Below are positions 21,177 through 33,207 of a stretch of DNA of 64,000 bases, one piece after another. The notes below the pieces were generated by a model. The model did not search any database, was not told the DNA's origin, and saw only the letters and a program-made list of their open reading frames with translations. Position 1 is the first letter of the stretch; each line of letters starts with the position of its first letter. Source of the stretch: Helicostylum pulchrum (taxonomy: Eukaryota > Mucoromycota > Mucoromycetes > Mucorales > Mucoraceae); contig JAIXMO010000040.1 in assembly GCA_025677825.1 (NCBI GenBank), forward strand, positions 62,001-126,000, written 5' to 3'. The translations under genes and the position numbers were made by a program.

Positions 21177-22251
21177 ATGCTACTTCGACACCGTATAAAA
21201 TTCCCTCTTTTAAAAAAAACTTCCCATACAGTTAAACAAACCAAGCCTATACCCATAAAATGTAACACAAGACAATTACCACTTGAAATCCAAGAGATTA
21301 TTTGTTTTATGGTATTAGGTGAAGACGCATCTAGTCCGTTTGTAGTAACTGCAATGAGAGTTTGTAAAACATGGGCTGCTTTTATTTGTGAACGCATGTA
21401 TAGGTAATAAAAAAAACCATCACTTTTTTCTTTAAAATATATGTGTACTAAATACATACTTTAGAAAGTATCAATTCAAAAATTACTTGCAGTTTATTGG
21501 ATTCGTCTTGACAATTTCACTTCCTAACCCATTGCTACCATACAACCTGTACGTACAAGAAATCAACTTCGAATCAGTAAATAAATACGGTGTAGATACA
21601 CGAGTAAGAAAATTAATTAAACACTGTCCCAACATAACCAACATTAAATTCGGTCAAGCCACCAGCGTAAAATCAGATACACTTCAATTACTCGGTAAAT
21701 ACTGTCAAAGCGTTAAAACACTTCAATTAGGCGGTATACAAAGCTTCCCATTTATGTTGGATTGTGATTTCTTGGGTATGTCCAGTCTTTCTAATCTTTC
21801 GCTTACAGCGACTCCGATCCAATACAGTTCTTTAAGGACCATACCAACTTCAATTCGTCACTTGAAATTAATGCATATGGACGCATTATATCACCAAGAC
21901 CTGATCCAATGGACACAAACCCATCGACAATTGACATTTCTCTCTATCGGTCGTTGCAAACACCTTTCTCAAAAATTTGCTGAACTAGTTACTGAATTAC
22001 CGCATCTGACTGACCTGGAATTATACGGTACCGAAATCAACGATACCTCGCTACTTGGATTGTTCGATATACCCATCGCTTTAAACACATTAAGTATTTG
22101 TCATACCCAAATCACTGATACCACCTTACAATCTTTATCAAATGGTCGGTTAGTGATTGATCATTTAAATATAATCAATACCAATAATAGTGTTACTGAA
22201 TATGGAATTCACTCATTATTAAAAAAGAAGAAATTCAAAACCATTCAATAA
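21177..22251 (+). CDS. F-box / leucine-rich-repeat protein, 337 aa
   Basis: Two exons, 21177-21403 and 21465-22251, with a gtaata donor and a tttag acceptor in matching phase. The N-terminal part has an F-box-like motif (LPLEIQEIICFMVL ... VCKTWAAFICERMYR). The rest forms degenerate leucine-rich repeats (LIKHCPNITNIKFG, LGKYCQSVKTLQLGG, LVTELPHLTDLELYGTEIND, LNTLSICHTQITDTTLQ). Such proteins are substrate adaptors of SCF (Skp1-Cullin-F-box) ubiquitin ligases; the target is unknown. Mucoralean fungi commonly have many such genes. The gene stands alone between sparse regions. Confidence 0.8.
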
Positions 22252-22618
22252 CTTTTTTTTCTTTCTGTAAATAAAACAGCCATCTTTTTTTTTTGTACAT
22301 AAGCTTTTTTAAACCAATATAAAAAAATTGCCTTTTACAGATGTAACCTTAAAAAAAATGGTTACAGGGTCCCCCCATCACACAAGCTTAACTTTCTCTT
22401 TTTAATTACACTTGTTCGATCTCTATTATTTTCAACAGAAAAAAACATGTACGATCTCAAAAGTAAAAACAAATAAAAAAAAATAAACATGAGTTGATTA
22501 TTTATTTACAAGATTATGTAATAAGCGTAAATAATTGAATAACACGTTATAAGAATTTCTAGTCAATCCAAAGTAATACGTGGTGGAAGGTCAACTGGTA
22601 AGAGCATGAGTACACACT

Positions 22619-22681
22619 CTCACACACAACACGCATATACACACACACACACACATATACACGCACACACACACATACACA
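22619..22681. repeat. Imperfect (CA)n microsatellite
   Basis: CA dinucleotides interspersed with CATA and CGCA units, about 60 bp, downstream of the F-box gene. Confidence 0.9.
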
Positions 22682-22864
22682 TTATGAAGACTTTTGGTAA
22701 CATCAATCGCTGTTTTAAAATAAATTCCATTATGCAAAATTACGAATGTCTAACTCGATATTGATTTGGTACTTGTTAAATATTTCTTTCTTTAGTTACA
22801 GGAACCCCTTCTTCGTATCCTGCTTTTTGAACCTTTGTGGACAGGATATATATATAAGAAGAAT

Positions 22865-22877
22865 GGGGGGGGGGGGG
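22865..22877. repeat. Poly-G run (13 G)
   Basis: Thirteen G in a row in AT-rich intergenic DNA. A longer run of 15 G lies at 37250-37264. Confidence 0.9.
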
Positions 22878-23617
22878 TTTCTAGTTTGATTACATAACTA
22901 ATATATACAATTAATACTTATGCATGCAAATGTCAAACCCTTGACTGGCGCAAAAAAAGAGTTATTTCATCCTCTGATGTTTATATTAGGTGGCGAGGTG
23001 ATTCTCGGCCCAGTCATAAAGAATCGCTGGTACTGCTTTGGCCTGTATTCTAGAATATTCCTTATCTCATTTACTTGATCAAGCGAGAGTAGTAGTTTTG
23101 TATACGTCCGATATTCGAGTTATCCATAATATGATTAACTTTATAATTGTGAAACAGCGAATAAACGAAATGAGTACCTTTTGACTGACATTTCTCTTTT
23201 CCAATAACTCTTTTTTTGTATGTCACAAAAATAGCTGATAAAATGTAGCTGGTATTTTGAGTCTGTGGTACATACATTCATTGGGACTTTTCAATCACTT
23301 TTTTTTTATTACAAATGATGTACAAAATAACTAACTATCTTTTACCGAACTTTTTCCCAAATCAAAATTATTTTGTGAGACCTTAAGGGAAATAAACTTT
23401 TTTTTTAATAAGAGATGATCCAATGATTCGAATGTAGCTTGGAAGTATCTTCTGATTCTAAGTTAGTACATGCGAATGTTGTACAGTGCGTTTGATTAGT
23501 GTTCTCCGTTTTGAAGGAATAAAGGGTAAAATCTAGACACACGATCTACTTACACGGTCAATAAAAAAAAAAGTGCGTATTTTATTACTTTTTCCGCGTA
23601 AAAAAGGAATTATGTAA

Positions 23618-24791
23618 ATGAAGCAAAATTGGTTAACAGAAGGATGCACAAGTATCTCTGGCAGCAGCTCCCGCTCAAGGAGACATATTTTTGTAAGTTA
23701 TTTTTTTTTTTATGAGGACGCGACTGAATCTGATGCTAAATTTATATATAGGAAAATGCTACAACACGATATTCTGAAGCAGTAGCAAACACTGTTGTCG
23801 ACGAGGCAATATCTTTTTTGGGTAAGTAAATTTTGTATTTTGTACGCGTATCATAAATTTGCAGCTGTTAAATATAATTATCAATAGCAGTAATAACGTA
23901 ACAGATGCTGATGTTTGACCAGAGGCTATTCCTAATAAAATGTTTGCAAGATAATATTGAGTGACATTCTACTTCATTTTAAGGCCTTTTTTCTTACTTT
24001 TTTTTATTATTATTATTAGAAAGCTAGCAAGTACCACTTGTTAGTCTAATTGGAAAAATATATAATTGAGTACGAGAAGCAGAAGCTAAACTCAATAGCG
24101 GAAGAACAATTGGAGATAAAGAAGAAGGCTTTGGAAGTAAAGAAAGAATAAATAAAAAAAATACCGAAATGGATATACAGCAAGCCTTGACTTTGATATT
24201 TATAATTTGATGTAAATCTCTTTTTGTCGTTGTTGTGAAACTGTTCAAGATGTGCTAATGCTATATCTCTATAGGCTGTTATCAAACATAGTTACTGCTA
24301 CAAAGGCGGAAGAGCCGACAGAATCTGGAATCAACAACGTAGCAAAAAAAAGTTCGACAGGACTTTTTTATGAAAAATGTAGCCAATATCAAGTTTGATG
24401 ATAACACTTTAATAATTTGAAAGCTCTAAACTAAAAAAAGCTTTGGCATTTATTTTTTCATAGCTTAAACAAATTGATTTCAAAGCAAAAAAGAATCCGG
24501 TCCAAGTAGAAGACCGGACTAAGTTTCTGACTGTCACAAGAACCAAGCATTTGACTTTATGTCAATGTTTGGAGAGCTTAAACGCCCAGTTTATCATATT
24601 GCTTATTTCTGTCAAAAAACAATGCACGAAAACGGCTTGAAAATGGCTCTAGGTTTTCTGGCAAAAAGTAAGAACATTTTAACATAAAAAGAGGTACACA
24701 ATAACTAACTCCACTTATAGATGACGAAATGCGCTTCTTCATTATGAAGAAGGTATTAGGAAAAAAATGGGATACAGATGCAATCTTTTAA
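23618..24791 (+). pseudogene. Putative multi-exon gene, probably decayed, unknown family
   Basis: Clear gene-like pieces lie on the plus strand. An ATG exon (23618-23692, MKQNWLTEGCTSISGSSSRS) ends at gtaagt; exon 23752-23821 (ATTRYSEAVANTVVDEAISF) follows in phase and ends at gtaagt. Further on are a coiled-coil frame (about 24050-24150, EYEKQKLNSIAEEQLEIKKK), a frame at about 24274-24395 (VTATKAEEPTESGINN), and two 3' exons, 24524-24667 (FGELKRPVYHIAYFCQKTMH) and 24721-24791 (NDEMRFFIMKKVLGKKWDTD, stop at 24791), which join in phase. Middle pieces are separated by stops without clean splice sites, so I call it decayed. The coiled coil resembles the C-terminal helices of proteins linked to Harbinger-type elements, but that is only a guess. 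Confidence 0.4.
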
Positions 24792-25203
24792 TTAGACAAA
24801 GCGGCCCTATAAATGAGTATTGCGCTTCTGAAGTAGCCAGTATGTTCGTTCCGCTTCGTAGAAGTGATGTTAGAAAGATGTTGTTGAATTTAGATGGATA
24901 TAGTCGCTTATCATATTTACAAAGAAATTGCTGTGTTCCCCCAGTTGCGGGTATGGGCTTGTTCAAAGCATTGATTTCTGAAAAAAAAGTCCAAGAAATA
25001 AGAACACCATGTAATATTCACCACATGTCTCTTATATTTATTAATATGTTAGATCCAAAATCAAACAGTATAAATGTCTTCAATAAAAATCAATTTAGTT
25101 TTAAAGTCTTTTATACACTATGACAGTCACTTTCCTAAAAGAAAAAAAAAGCGAGAAACAGGGGGGAAATCACTATCTCCTCTCTTCGAAATTATAAAAA
25201 AGT

Positions 25204-27548
25204 ATGCATAGACTTTTAAGACAAACAGTTTCCAAAAGACTCACCAACTATAATCTTTTACGTCGTTCTATTACCAGTATCAACCGCCCTTTAACTAAAT
25301 TTTCTTCTGCGAGTTTGCCTATTACCCCTTTACAAACCTTACAAGTAAAACGCGTTACTTTATTTAAACGATTCATGACCACCACCACCTATAAAGAAAC
25401 TCCATTTTTGCAATGGAAATTATTTCCTGATTTCCAAAAGCTCGTAAACGAAACCAGTCCTGCTATTGCCGTACCTGCTTTTGAAAAAATTATCGAAGCT
25501 GCCAAAGAACAATTTATTGCTATCGAAAAGACCTTTGAGCCTACTTGGGATGGAACTATTGGAAAGTGTAAGATAAAAACTCTTTGTAAAAAAAAACTTT
25601 TGTACTAAAAAAAATATTTCTAGTGACTGAATTGGAAGACGAAGTATCTAGAGCATACGGTATCCTTTCCCACTTGAATGGTGTCAAAAACTCTGACGAC
25701 GTTCGTGCAACTCTTGAAAAGATCCAACCCGAGTTTGTAAAGTTAGGATTAATGATGAACCAATCCGAGCCTAAATTTAAAGCACTCGAGACCTTACGCA
25801 ACACACCCACCGCTTGGTCCCAATTGGACGCTGTCCAACAACGTATTATCGATCAAACCTTACGTGATATGAAGCATGCTGGTATTGGTTTTGCCAGTGG
25901 GTCAACCGAAAAGGCCAGATTCAATCAAATTTCTGAACGCTTATCACAATTATCCTTGTTATTCAGTAATAACGTATTAGATGCCACCAAAGCCTTTAAG
26001 CATGTAGTTACCGATAAATCTGAATTAACAGGTTGTTCCGAAACCTTTTTAGAAACTTTAAAAAAGAATGGCGAACGTCTTGGAGAAGAAGGTTATTGTA
26101 TCACATTGGATTACCCCATCTACGGTCCATTTATGATGAACTGTAGTAACAGAGAATTACGTGAAAAGATCTACAGAGCCAATATCACCAAAGCATCTGA
26201 AGGTGGCATCAACAATGAACCTGTCATTAACGAAATCTTGACCTTGAAAGCTGAAAAGGCAAAGTTATTGGGTTACGAAACCCCAGCCGATCTTTCTTTA
26301 TCTGTCAAGATGGCACAAACACTTACTGCTGCTGAAACTTTGTTGGATGGGTTATTAGAATCTTCTTTACCTCACGCCAAAAAGGAATTAAATGACTTGT
26401 CTAAATTTGCTGAAGAACGTTTACATCAAACTACACCATTGCAACCTTGGGATATGGGTTATTCCACTGAACAATATCGTAAAGAATTATTTAAATACGA
26501 CGAAGAAACTATCTCTCAATACTTTGCTTTCCCTAAAGTATTACAAGGTTTGTTTGACGTAGCTAATGAAGTACTCGGTATTCAAGTACGTGAGTTAACT
26601 GCTTCAGAAATGACTGAAAAGAATATTACACGCTGGCATGATGATGTTAAGGTATTTGAGGTTGCTGAACAAGGTAAAGTCAAAGCATACTTTTATGGTG
26701 ACTTCTACTCTCGTCCTTCAGAGAAGCGTAGTGGAGCTTGGATGGATGTTGTTACAACTCGTTTCAAACATCAAGATGGTGAGGTAACATTACCTGTTGC
26801 TTACTTGATCTGTAATCAAGCTGAACCTCAATCTGACAAGGAACCCTCTTTAATGAAATTCCGAGATGTTGAAACCTTATTCCATGAATTTGGTCATTGT
26901 TTACAACATATGATGACTACTGTAGATTATCCTGCTGCATCTGGTATCAACGGTATTGAATGGGATTTCGTAGAAGTTGCGTCTCAATTTATGGAGAACT
27001 TCTGTAGTGAACCAGAATGGATCGATCGTCTTTCTGGACATTATGAAACTGGCGAAGCTATGCCTCAAGATATGGTATCTGCTCTTGTCAAAGGAAGAGA
27101 GTTTATGAGTGGATTAGCTACTCTTCGTCAAATTCATTTTTCCAAAGTAGATTTATCATTGCATTCTCAATTTAAGGTGCCTACCAAGGAAGGTGAACCT
27201 ACCGTATTTGATGAAGATGCTCGTATTTCCAAGCAAACTATTTTAACTCCTCGTTTACCTGAAGATAGATTCCTCTGTAGTTTCAGCCATATCTTTGGTG
27301 GCGGATACAGTGCTGGATACTATAGTTATAAATGGTCCGAAACTTATTCTGCTGATGCTTATGCTGCATTTGAAGAAGCCAAGGCTAAGAATGGATTGCA
27401 AGGTGTTAAATCTATGGGTAAACACTACAGAGATACCATTTTAGCTTTAGGTGGTGGTACTCCCCCTAGCAATGTTTGGAAACAATTTAGAGGAAGAGAT
27501 AATGTAGATATTCAAGCTTTACTTCGTCATTCTGGATTAACTAAATAA
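25204..27548 (+). CDS. M3 family oligopeptidase (OpdA-like), probably mitochondrial, 762 aa
   Basis: Two exons, 25204-25567 and 25624-27548. The N-terminus (MHRLLRQTVSKRLTNYNLLR) is Arg/Ser-rich without acids, as in a mitochondrial presequence; a second basic stretch follows up to about residue 60. The zinc site is complete: HEFGH at about residues 542-546, and Glu 572 in WDFVEVASQ. Other family blocks include KMAQTLTAAETLLDGLL, GAWMDV, and GHYETGEAMPQDMV. The C-terminal RGRDNVDIQALLRHSGL fits the bacterial/plant organellar oligopeptidase A branch more than Oct1 (the intermediate peptidase). It degrades short peptides, probably cleaved presequences. Its stop codon lies 6 bp from that of convergent MDM12. 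Confidence 0.93.
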
Positions 27549-27554
27549 AAGTAT

Positions 27555-28672
27555 TTATTCTAATTGAACTAATTGATAACTGGGGAATACTAGCTCATCA
27601 TCTAACATTTTTCGTAATTGATCTACAATAAATTTCTCAATTTTACCAACATTTTTTAATACTGGGTATAATATTGTTAGTCGATTTGTATTCTATTCAA
27701 TAAAAGAGGAGGTGTTTCATTACCTTGTTTTTGTTCATCGCCTACAATTGTTTCAATATGTACATTTCGTAGTAAGCTATATATAAAAGGGATGAGACTC
27801 TTGTATACTCTATACTCTTAAGTAAATAAATAAATAAAAAGCTACCTGTCTATTCCTATATCTCTTCCACGAATACCACTCGACTCCTCTTCCGGTTCCA
27901 ATATGGAAACGCAAACTCGGTTCATACTTTGTATATACGCAACTACAGCTGTAGCTTCGAATTCAATCGACTTTACATGTAAATTGATAGGTAAACTCAT
28001 AAACATCACGCTGGGATAATTCATGCGTAATTCTGTCATAACGGTCATACTCATATCACCTTTATAAGAAATCAACATGTGTACCTGAAAATCCATTTCT
28101 GTTGATTTCTTATTAATAGAAGAATGACTAGTAGGTGGTAACGAAGAAACATTTGGATTAATTTCTTCATCATCGATCCAGTCTTCTTCTACCACAGAAG
28201 AAGGACGTGATTGCCAAGCGATGGAAGATAATGCAGGTAAGGGTGAATAATTACTGTTAAAAGGATGTTGAGGAGCTACAAACGGAGACCTATGAAACGA
28301 ATGCATTAAATTAAACCTTTGTTGTTGAGATAAAGGTGTATTGAGTCTTGGATAGCCAATACCATCATCTGAAAAGAAATCGGTAGGTGGTAGAGAAGGT
28401 GTAACGGATACAATAGTTGGTGCTAATGACTTTTCTACGTTTGTTGTCGGATTAACTTGTCCATCTTCTGTTTCTTCATAGAATTCAGGAAATGGTTCGG
28501 TTATGTTTATGATTTCTATTTGAGGTGTTTCATTACCCCATCCAAAAGAAGTTACTTCAAGGTCTCCAATAAATGAGGGTTTTGTAATGGTTTGAAAGTG
28601 TTTATTTAAAAATTGTTGGACATGACCGGCTAAAGTATCGTCTAGTTTTGACCAATCTATATCAACTGACAT
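27555..28672 (-). CDS. MDM12: ERMES subunit Mdm12, 328 aa
   Basis: Three exons: 27846-28672 (ATG), 27724-27776 and 27555-27661 (TAA). The N-terminus (MSVDIDWSKL) and the phrase FIGDLEVTSFGWGNETPQIE are hallmarks of Mdm12. The SMP lipid-binding domain continues with MLISYKGDMSMTV and LLRNVHIETIVGDEQKQG, and ends with KIEKFIVDQLRKMLDDELVF. Mdm12 is a cytosolic component of the ER-mitochondria encounter structure that transfers phospholipids between the two membranes. A disordered insert rich in Ser/Pro and acids sits mid-protein, as in other fungal members. All introns are GT-AG (gtagct, gtaatg donors). Confidence 0.95.
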
Positions 28673-29060
28673 TTGTAAGGGGGTGGGAAGGGAGTTAAAA
28701 TGGGTAAGGGTCAGTTATTTACATCCGACTTTTTTTTGTCGCTTTATGAAAAAAAAAAAAGAAAAGAATAATGACGCCCTCAAAAGGATAAAGTACTTGA
28801 AAAAGGGAAAAAAGCGCCTCCTAACTACTTTATGTTACTCCTTGGAAACAAGAATTTATTTTTCGGCGGGTACAGTTAGGATACCGACTTTGACTTGATT
28901 GGCTTTAACAAAGATCGGCCGTAGCCGCATGCACGGTTCTATAATTGTTATTTATAAACTATGGTACATATTTTTATTATTATTATTATAATTATTAATT
29001 TAGGAAGGTAATTGAAGAGCCAAACTATATAAAGGAGAAAGTATATGAGTACAGTGATTT

Positions 29061-30448
29061 TTAGAGCAAGCAGGGGGAAATAGAAATGAAAGTGTACCTG
29101 TTCTTCTTCTGCTTTTTTTCGGGAGAAACGACTTGTTCAGCAGGAGGTAATAATTCGAAGCTACATAGTAAATCTTTGGATATAGTCATGACCGCGCCAT
29201 AATTATCAAACTCTCCACAGTAATTGGGTGCACTAAATAATGTAACCAAAGTACGCCGATTAAAAAATTCGTATCCGTCTTCCACAACCTATTAATAAAT
29301 AAAATGTTACTCATATAGAACAATAAAAAAAAAAAGAATGTCATACCATATGAGCTCTACAAACAAGGTCTAGATCAAATCTATTTAAAAAGTCATCTAC
29401 GTTTTTTGTTCCAAAGCAAACAGATACACCACGATCATTCTCACTCCAATCAGGCGAAATATCACTAGGATCCGACCAAAGCAAGTCATTTAATAAACCA
29501 TATTCAGGTATTTCAACAGGTCTTTGTATAGAACTAATTTGTGACATGGATTGCATCGTGGGTGATAATCCACCATGAACACAGAATATTCTACCACCAA
29601 TCAATCCTGCAATAGGCATCGTATTAAATACATCAACAAAATGTTTCCAAATCTTTACTGAACTTCTACGTTTACATTCATCATAAAAACCATAAACTAA
29701 ATATATATTATTAATAAGTGCTAGTTAAATATACTTCTTTATTAAGCTATTTTCTTTACTAACCTCGTGTAACATCAGCGCATTCATGATTTCCTCGTAA
29801 CAGAAAGAAGTTTTCTGGGAATTTAATTTTGAAACAAAGTAGTAATAAAATAGTTTCCAAACTATACATTCCCCTATCAACATAGTCACCCAGAAACAAG
29901 TAATTTGAACTAGGAGGAAATCCACTCATTTGAAATAATCGTAGTAAATCATGAAACTGTCCATGGATCTAAGTATTATAATTCAAGTTAGAAGGTATAA
30001 CTAGTAGCTATACAAATAATATATAAAATAAACTTACATCTCCCACTATCTTTACACCAGGATTTAACTCTAATAAAGTCTATATTTCATATGTCTTTTA
30101 ATTTATAATTTATAATTGTATAACCTTCTTTTTTTTTACCGGCTGATCCAAGAAAATATCATATGCATAACGACAAATGGCGATCATTTCTGGTTGAGAT
30201 ATACAGACATTTTTACCTATATTACGCTTACTGAGTCCAGCCTGTATCAGTCTATCAATACAAGAATCTATATCTGCGTGTACATTTCTATCATGCTCAA
30301 TAGTTGGTTGAATATACCCTTCATCAATAGTTGGTTCAGGTTTATGAAAATCTTTTGGTGGTACTTGTGCTTGTTGTGGTTGAGTAGCTACTATTTTACG
30401 TGTAGTTAAAGATCTTTTTTGTTTATTTTTTGACGGATGATTTCCCAT
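29061..30448 (-). CDS. PPZ/PP1-type serine/threonine phosphatase, ~377 aa
   Basis: Five exons: 30140-30448 (ATG), 30038-30079, 29764-29968, 29347-29696 and 29061-29288. The catalytic core has all metal-site motifs: [29 protein letters not shown] and the [24 protein letters not shown] phrases of the PP1 group. The N-terminus begins [12 protein letters not shown], a myristoylation signal (Gly2) with a basic stretch as in yeast Ppz1/Ppz2. The N-terminal extension is only about 50-60 residues, against over 300 in yeast Ppz. PPZ phosphatases control cation homeostasis and cell-wall integrity. The C-terminus is uncertain: the frame reads through to a stop at 29061, or splices at gtacac (about 29103) to a short alternative tail. 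Confidence 0.9.
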
Positions 30449-31598
30449 ATTATTAAAAAGAAAAAGAAAAAGAACAGAATAAAAGAAAAAAAAAAAGAGA
30501 GAAAAAAGGGAAAAAAATCGTTTCAATTTTAGCTTATGTGATTTCTAAAATAGGGTACACAGGGGTGGTAACACCAAATTATATTTGATTATCCAGTCAT
30601 ACAACTGTTGTTTACTGAAGAAATAAATAGCGCTACCTAGAAAATGGATTCTTTATATTTCCTGGTACAAGAAAAAATATTTAGCCGAAAAACGATGTTT
30701 ATTTCGCGTTTAACTGTTACTTGATAAAATTCTCGCTGCATGATTTATTCACACATCCAACTTGGTTTTTTATCTGCGTAAAAAGGAAACTCGTGTGAAT
30801 CAAGTTGGGACAACAAGTATACGTACGTACAATAATAGTGACCCCTCTTCCTATTTTATCATTCTTTTTTATCACATCTAAAAAGTCTGTCTCTTCGCAT
30901 TTTATTTTTTATTTTTCTTTTCTTTTTAAATACGTTTATACTAACTGATACAGTTCTTCATAGAGCAATGGCCATCCGTAAAAGTAAGTGAAAAAGTAAC
31001 AGACTAAAAGACTTGAAAAGTTATATCTTTTCGGCTAACCTTTTTTTCGTGTACCAGGAAATATAAAACTTCAAAGTACTTTTCCAATATATACCGCCGT
31101 TATAAAGTACTGCCCGTCGTTCTTGTTATTGTAACTCGATCTTTCTCAAGCACTACATTCAAAAGGGAATTTATCCCCAGTGAATATAGACTTTTACTTG
31201 AAACAAGCTGCATGTTCGGGGTAAAGCAATGTGTGCTACTGACTGCGGAAGCTGTCTCAGATTACCTTTGTGAACCAACACTAAACCCTATGGCAGCCCT
31301 AGGATGTTTTCTTACTCGCAAAGGAAATTCTGTTAAGAGAAGGCAATAAAACGATTAACAAGTCAAGCGTTTTCTATCAGTTTAATCAAACAAAAAGAAA
31401 GAAAGCAATAGCCAACAAGGCAGCAACAACAAAAGGCAAATAGTTGTGCAGAATAAGGCATTCTCTCAATCGAACAATTACAAAAAGATTTAGAAGGTGA
31501 TAATATAGAAGAAGAGAGCAATCTAACAAGCATGTACACTACAGAAGATGCTCAATTCATTGAGAATTCAAGCAATCCTAGGAAAGAACGAATGATGG

Positions 31599-31629
<31 letters not shown>

Positions 31630-32517
31630 AAAGGCAAAGCAAAAGGTTTATTTAAGTCATATACATCATCTAACAGTTTAAAATCTTTTTATTGTCATTT
31701 CCAAAGAAGAAAGAAACAATAAAAATAATATTTTTATTAGTTAACTACTGGAATAAAAGTTTGACATTTTAGCTTTCTTTGCTTGTTGCAGCTTCACATG
31801 CCGAGTATATAGTTCGAGTCTCTAAATTGTGCGGAAAGAAAGCATTTCGTATCAGTGGAGCACATAATAATTTGGCGGATCTCATGGCCTTGTGCTAACT
31901 TTTTCTTGGCAGTTGCTTTAGCAAGAGCCGTATCCTTTTATATGAAAATAGAGAAAACGGAAATACTAAGAAAAAAAATATGAATTCCTTTAAAAAGTGC
32001 ACATATAAAAAAAACTTACTGATAGTGGTATACATTGTATTTAAGGGAAAGGCGATTTATTTTAAAAGAATAAAAGATAGAGAAAATACAGCTTAGGCTG
32101 ATAAAATGGATCTATTTAATCTTTTTTTTTTTTTTGTAAAGCGTGTAAAGCGAGTAACAAAAAAGCGAATTGGATATTACAAATTGGTATCAGTAAATGT
32201 TTTCACCTTATAGCACAGATAATGTGTAAAATAACTCTCGATTCTTAGATGCCTTTTCAAGCTTTTGATAGACTAAATTACCTTTTTCTATTATTTTTTC
32301 AGAACAGACAAAATTTACCAGCCGCACTGTATTTATCACACTCACTCACGCTCATATATACACGCCCATCAACATACGACTGTAAAAAAAAACAGTACGC
32401 TACTAAATAAGATTCAGGGGAGGATTTATGTTGATTTACATATATATATAGGGTAAATAATTCGAAAATTCTTTTTTTCTTCTCTCTTCTCTTTCATTCA
32501 TTTTATCATTTTAAATC
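30449..32517. other. Gene-poor 2-kb block with coding-like scraps
   Basis: No complete gene found. An ATG (30967, MAIRK) is followed at once by gtaagt and 80 nt later by an acceptor, giving only a 30-codon product. A frame at about 31450-31600 reads KDLEGDNIEEESNLTSMYTT and is protein-like, then runs into a (TA)n repeat (31599-31627). Another at about 31800-31930 is open on both strands. These may be relics of a lost gene. Confidence 0.35.
31599..31627. repeat. (TA)n microsatellite
   Basis: Pure TA run that directly follows a protein-like frame in the block upstream of the zinc-finger gene. Confidence 0.9.
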
Positions 32518-32886
32518 ATGTCTTTCTCAATGCAACAAGAATTAAACAACTCATTAATAGATTTTAATCAAATCAAGTTGGCAGTTCAACCTGAATCAGT
32601 CATTGGATTTTGGGATGACATTCAATTCTTATATGAGCCTCCTTGTATTCATCCATCTAAACCACACATGTGTATTTTCTGCTCTCGTGCCTTTTCTCGT
32701 AGATATGATTTAGTTAGACATACGCGGGTACATACTGGAATTAAACCATATGGATGTCCTTGTTGCCAAAAATTTTTTGCTAGATCTGATGCAAGACGCC
32801 GTCATTTTCAATCTGACCCATTATGTTCAAACCACAGTCAAGTAAAAAATCTTAGCACACAACGAAGAAAGAATAGTAATAAATAA
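32518..32886 (+). CDS. Short C2H2/C2HC zinc-finger protein, 122 aa
   Basis: Single exon with a T/C-rich leader immediately upstream of the ATG. Finger 1 is a standard C2H2 (CIFCSRAFSRRYDLVRHTRVH) joined by the classical TGIKPY linker to finger 2, CPCCQKFFARSDARRRH, whose last ligand is Cys after six residues (FQSDPLC), i.e. a C2HC finger. A basic tail follows (QRRKNSNK). The first 45 residues are acidic and hydrophobic (GFWDDIQFLYEPP) and may act as an activation or interaction region. The helix residues RSDARRRH resemble those of stress-type fungal factors. Likely a nuclear DNA-binding regulator; targets unknown. Confidence 0.85.
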   Translation: MSFSMQQELNNSLIDFNQIKLAVQPESVIGFWDDIQFLYEPPCIHPSKPHMCIFCSRAFSRRYDLVRHTRVHTGIKPYGCPCCQKFFARSDARRRHFQSDPLCSNHSQVKNLSTQRRKNSNK

Positions 32887-33207
32887 AAACAACAGAAAAC
32901 AAAACTAGTCAAAGTTGATCTTTGCTCATTTTCATAGCCAATAAACAAATAAATAAAAAGCTTGCATTATATTTTTTCTAATTAATGTCCAACTCATTTC
33001 CTTAATAATAAGACAAAAACGTATGTAAATATTTTTACACATTACAAAACAAAAACAAAGGGATAGTTTAGCATAATGATGTCAAAATGACACTTTTTTT
33101 TTAAAAAAAAAAAAAAAAAACGCCCCTACTAACCAAATCCTGATCAACTTAATATAACAGAGCAAATAAATAAGGGCGTCCAATACCGGATTACTGGTTT
33201 TATTTAT
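32887..33207. terminator. 3' region between zinc-finger gene and EFM7
   Basis: Shared convergent 3' region. Repeated AATAAA-like words (caataaacaaataaataaaaag, about 32940-32960) follow the zinc-finger stop. A T9A18 self-complementary run sits at 33094-33120. Confidence 0.5.
33094..33120. repeat. T9A18 self-complementary tract
   Basis: T run joined directly to an A run. The same TnAn form occurs at least at 16877-16899, 18111-18132, 34143-34159, 39001-39017, 43520-43538, 50040-50061, 55027-55044 and about 55851-55871, in introns and just upstream of genes. Confidence 0.8.

Larger units (their letters stand above)
22252..23617. other. Intergenic region with repeats
   Basis: No gene supported. 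It holds an imperfect CA/TA microsatellite (22619-22681) and a 13-G run (22865-22877), unusual in such AT-rich DNA. The minus frame 23071-23277 has no splice or family support. Confidence 0.5.

Noticed and set aside
22590..22620. tRNA-like words near 22590 and 40605 (box-A/box-B resemblance, e.g. GGGTTCGAATA)
   Set aside because: No cloverleaf could be folded around either site and the partner box was missing at the right distance.
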